Origin: DASUFH01 sp036274645
GTDB taxonomy: Bacteria > Acidobacteriota > Terriglobia > 20CM-2-55-15
DNA: 6,067 bases
Assembly (NCBI GenBank): GCA_036274645.1
Contig: DASUFH010000169.1
Span: 1 to 6,067, forward strand
Direction of reading: 5' to 3'
A program made the position numbers and the translations under genes. The notes beneath the pieces were generated by a model. That model searched no databases. It was given only the letters and a program-made list of their open reading frames with translations, and was not told the DNA's origin. Within the stretch, counting starts at the first letter, position 1, and each line of letters opens with the position of its first letter. Shown here in pieces: positions 6,005-6,067 of the stretch.

Positions 6005-6067
6005 CTACTTGCCTGCATATTGACCGGGATTCTGATCGAATTTCTTCTTACAGCCCGGCGCGCAAAA
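6005..6067 (-). CDS. C-terminus of a YHS-domain protein (partial, cut by window edge)
   Basis: The last 20 codons on the minus strand encode FCAPGCKKKF followed by DQNPGQYAGK and a TAG stop at 6005-6007. This is the typical closing part of a YHS domain (FCxxxC, Phe, Asn-Pro, Tyr), a small Cys-based metal-binding module found alone and in heavy-metal P-type ATPases and related proteins. The start and the remaining domains lie to the right of the window, so the full protein cannot be named. The gene is convergent with recG. Confidence 0.75.
   Translation of the reverse strand, partial: FCAPGCKKKFDQNPGQYAGK

Overview
The window reads as ordinary chromosomal DNA from a GC-rich, Gram-negative-like bacterium. 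Three things fit an acidobacterium: the Gly/Arg-rich spacer in the metallo-hydrolase, the HupE/UreJ-type membrane protein, and the YHS metal-binding sequence at the right edge. No marker gene proves this, so the taxonomy is an inference. No phage, IS, tRNA, rRNA or CRISPR signal was seen.

Layout, left to right. Positions 1-355 hold no convincing gene but contain a compact inverted repeat (195-265). It is built from two GTAG-headed palindromes facing each other, in the style of a REP doublet (REPIN). Positions 356-2436 are a two-gene operon whose stop and start codons overlap as ATGA. The first gene encodes an exported or membrane HupE/UreJ-like protein, and the second a secreted metallo-beta-lactamase-fold hydrolase with a long glycine-rich spacer. 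Positions 2437-2612 carry two adjacent strong hairpins. Positions 2613-5829 are a second operon: prfB (release factor 2, with the classical programmed +1 frameshift at an in-frame TGA) followed 9 nt later by recG (branch-migration helicase). Convergent to recG, on the minus strand, the window ends in the C-terminus of a YHS-domain protein (6005-6067). After its TAG stop, the same frame continues into what looks like the start of a second YHS domain (to 5843).

The two operons appear functionally independent. The first is an envelope pair that probably deals with metals (membrane His/Glu motifs plus a dinuclear metal-site hydrolase). The second is housekeeping, joining translation termination to DNA repair and replication-fork rescue.

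I did not find a clear undescribed system. The observations most worth a second look are the REPIN-like element, the amber-interrupted tandem YHS frame, the double hairpin before prfB, and the glycine-rich, G-quadruplex-prone segment of the hydrolase gene. The prfB frameshift is a known mechanism, but an automatic annotator could easily miscall it.
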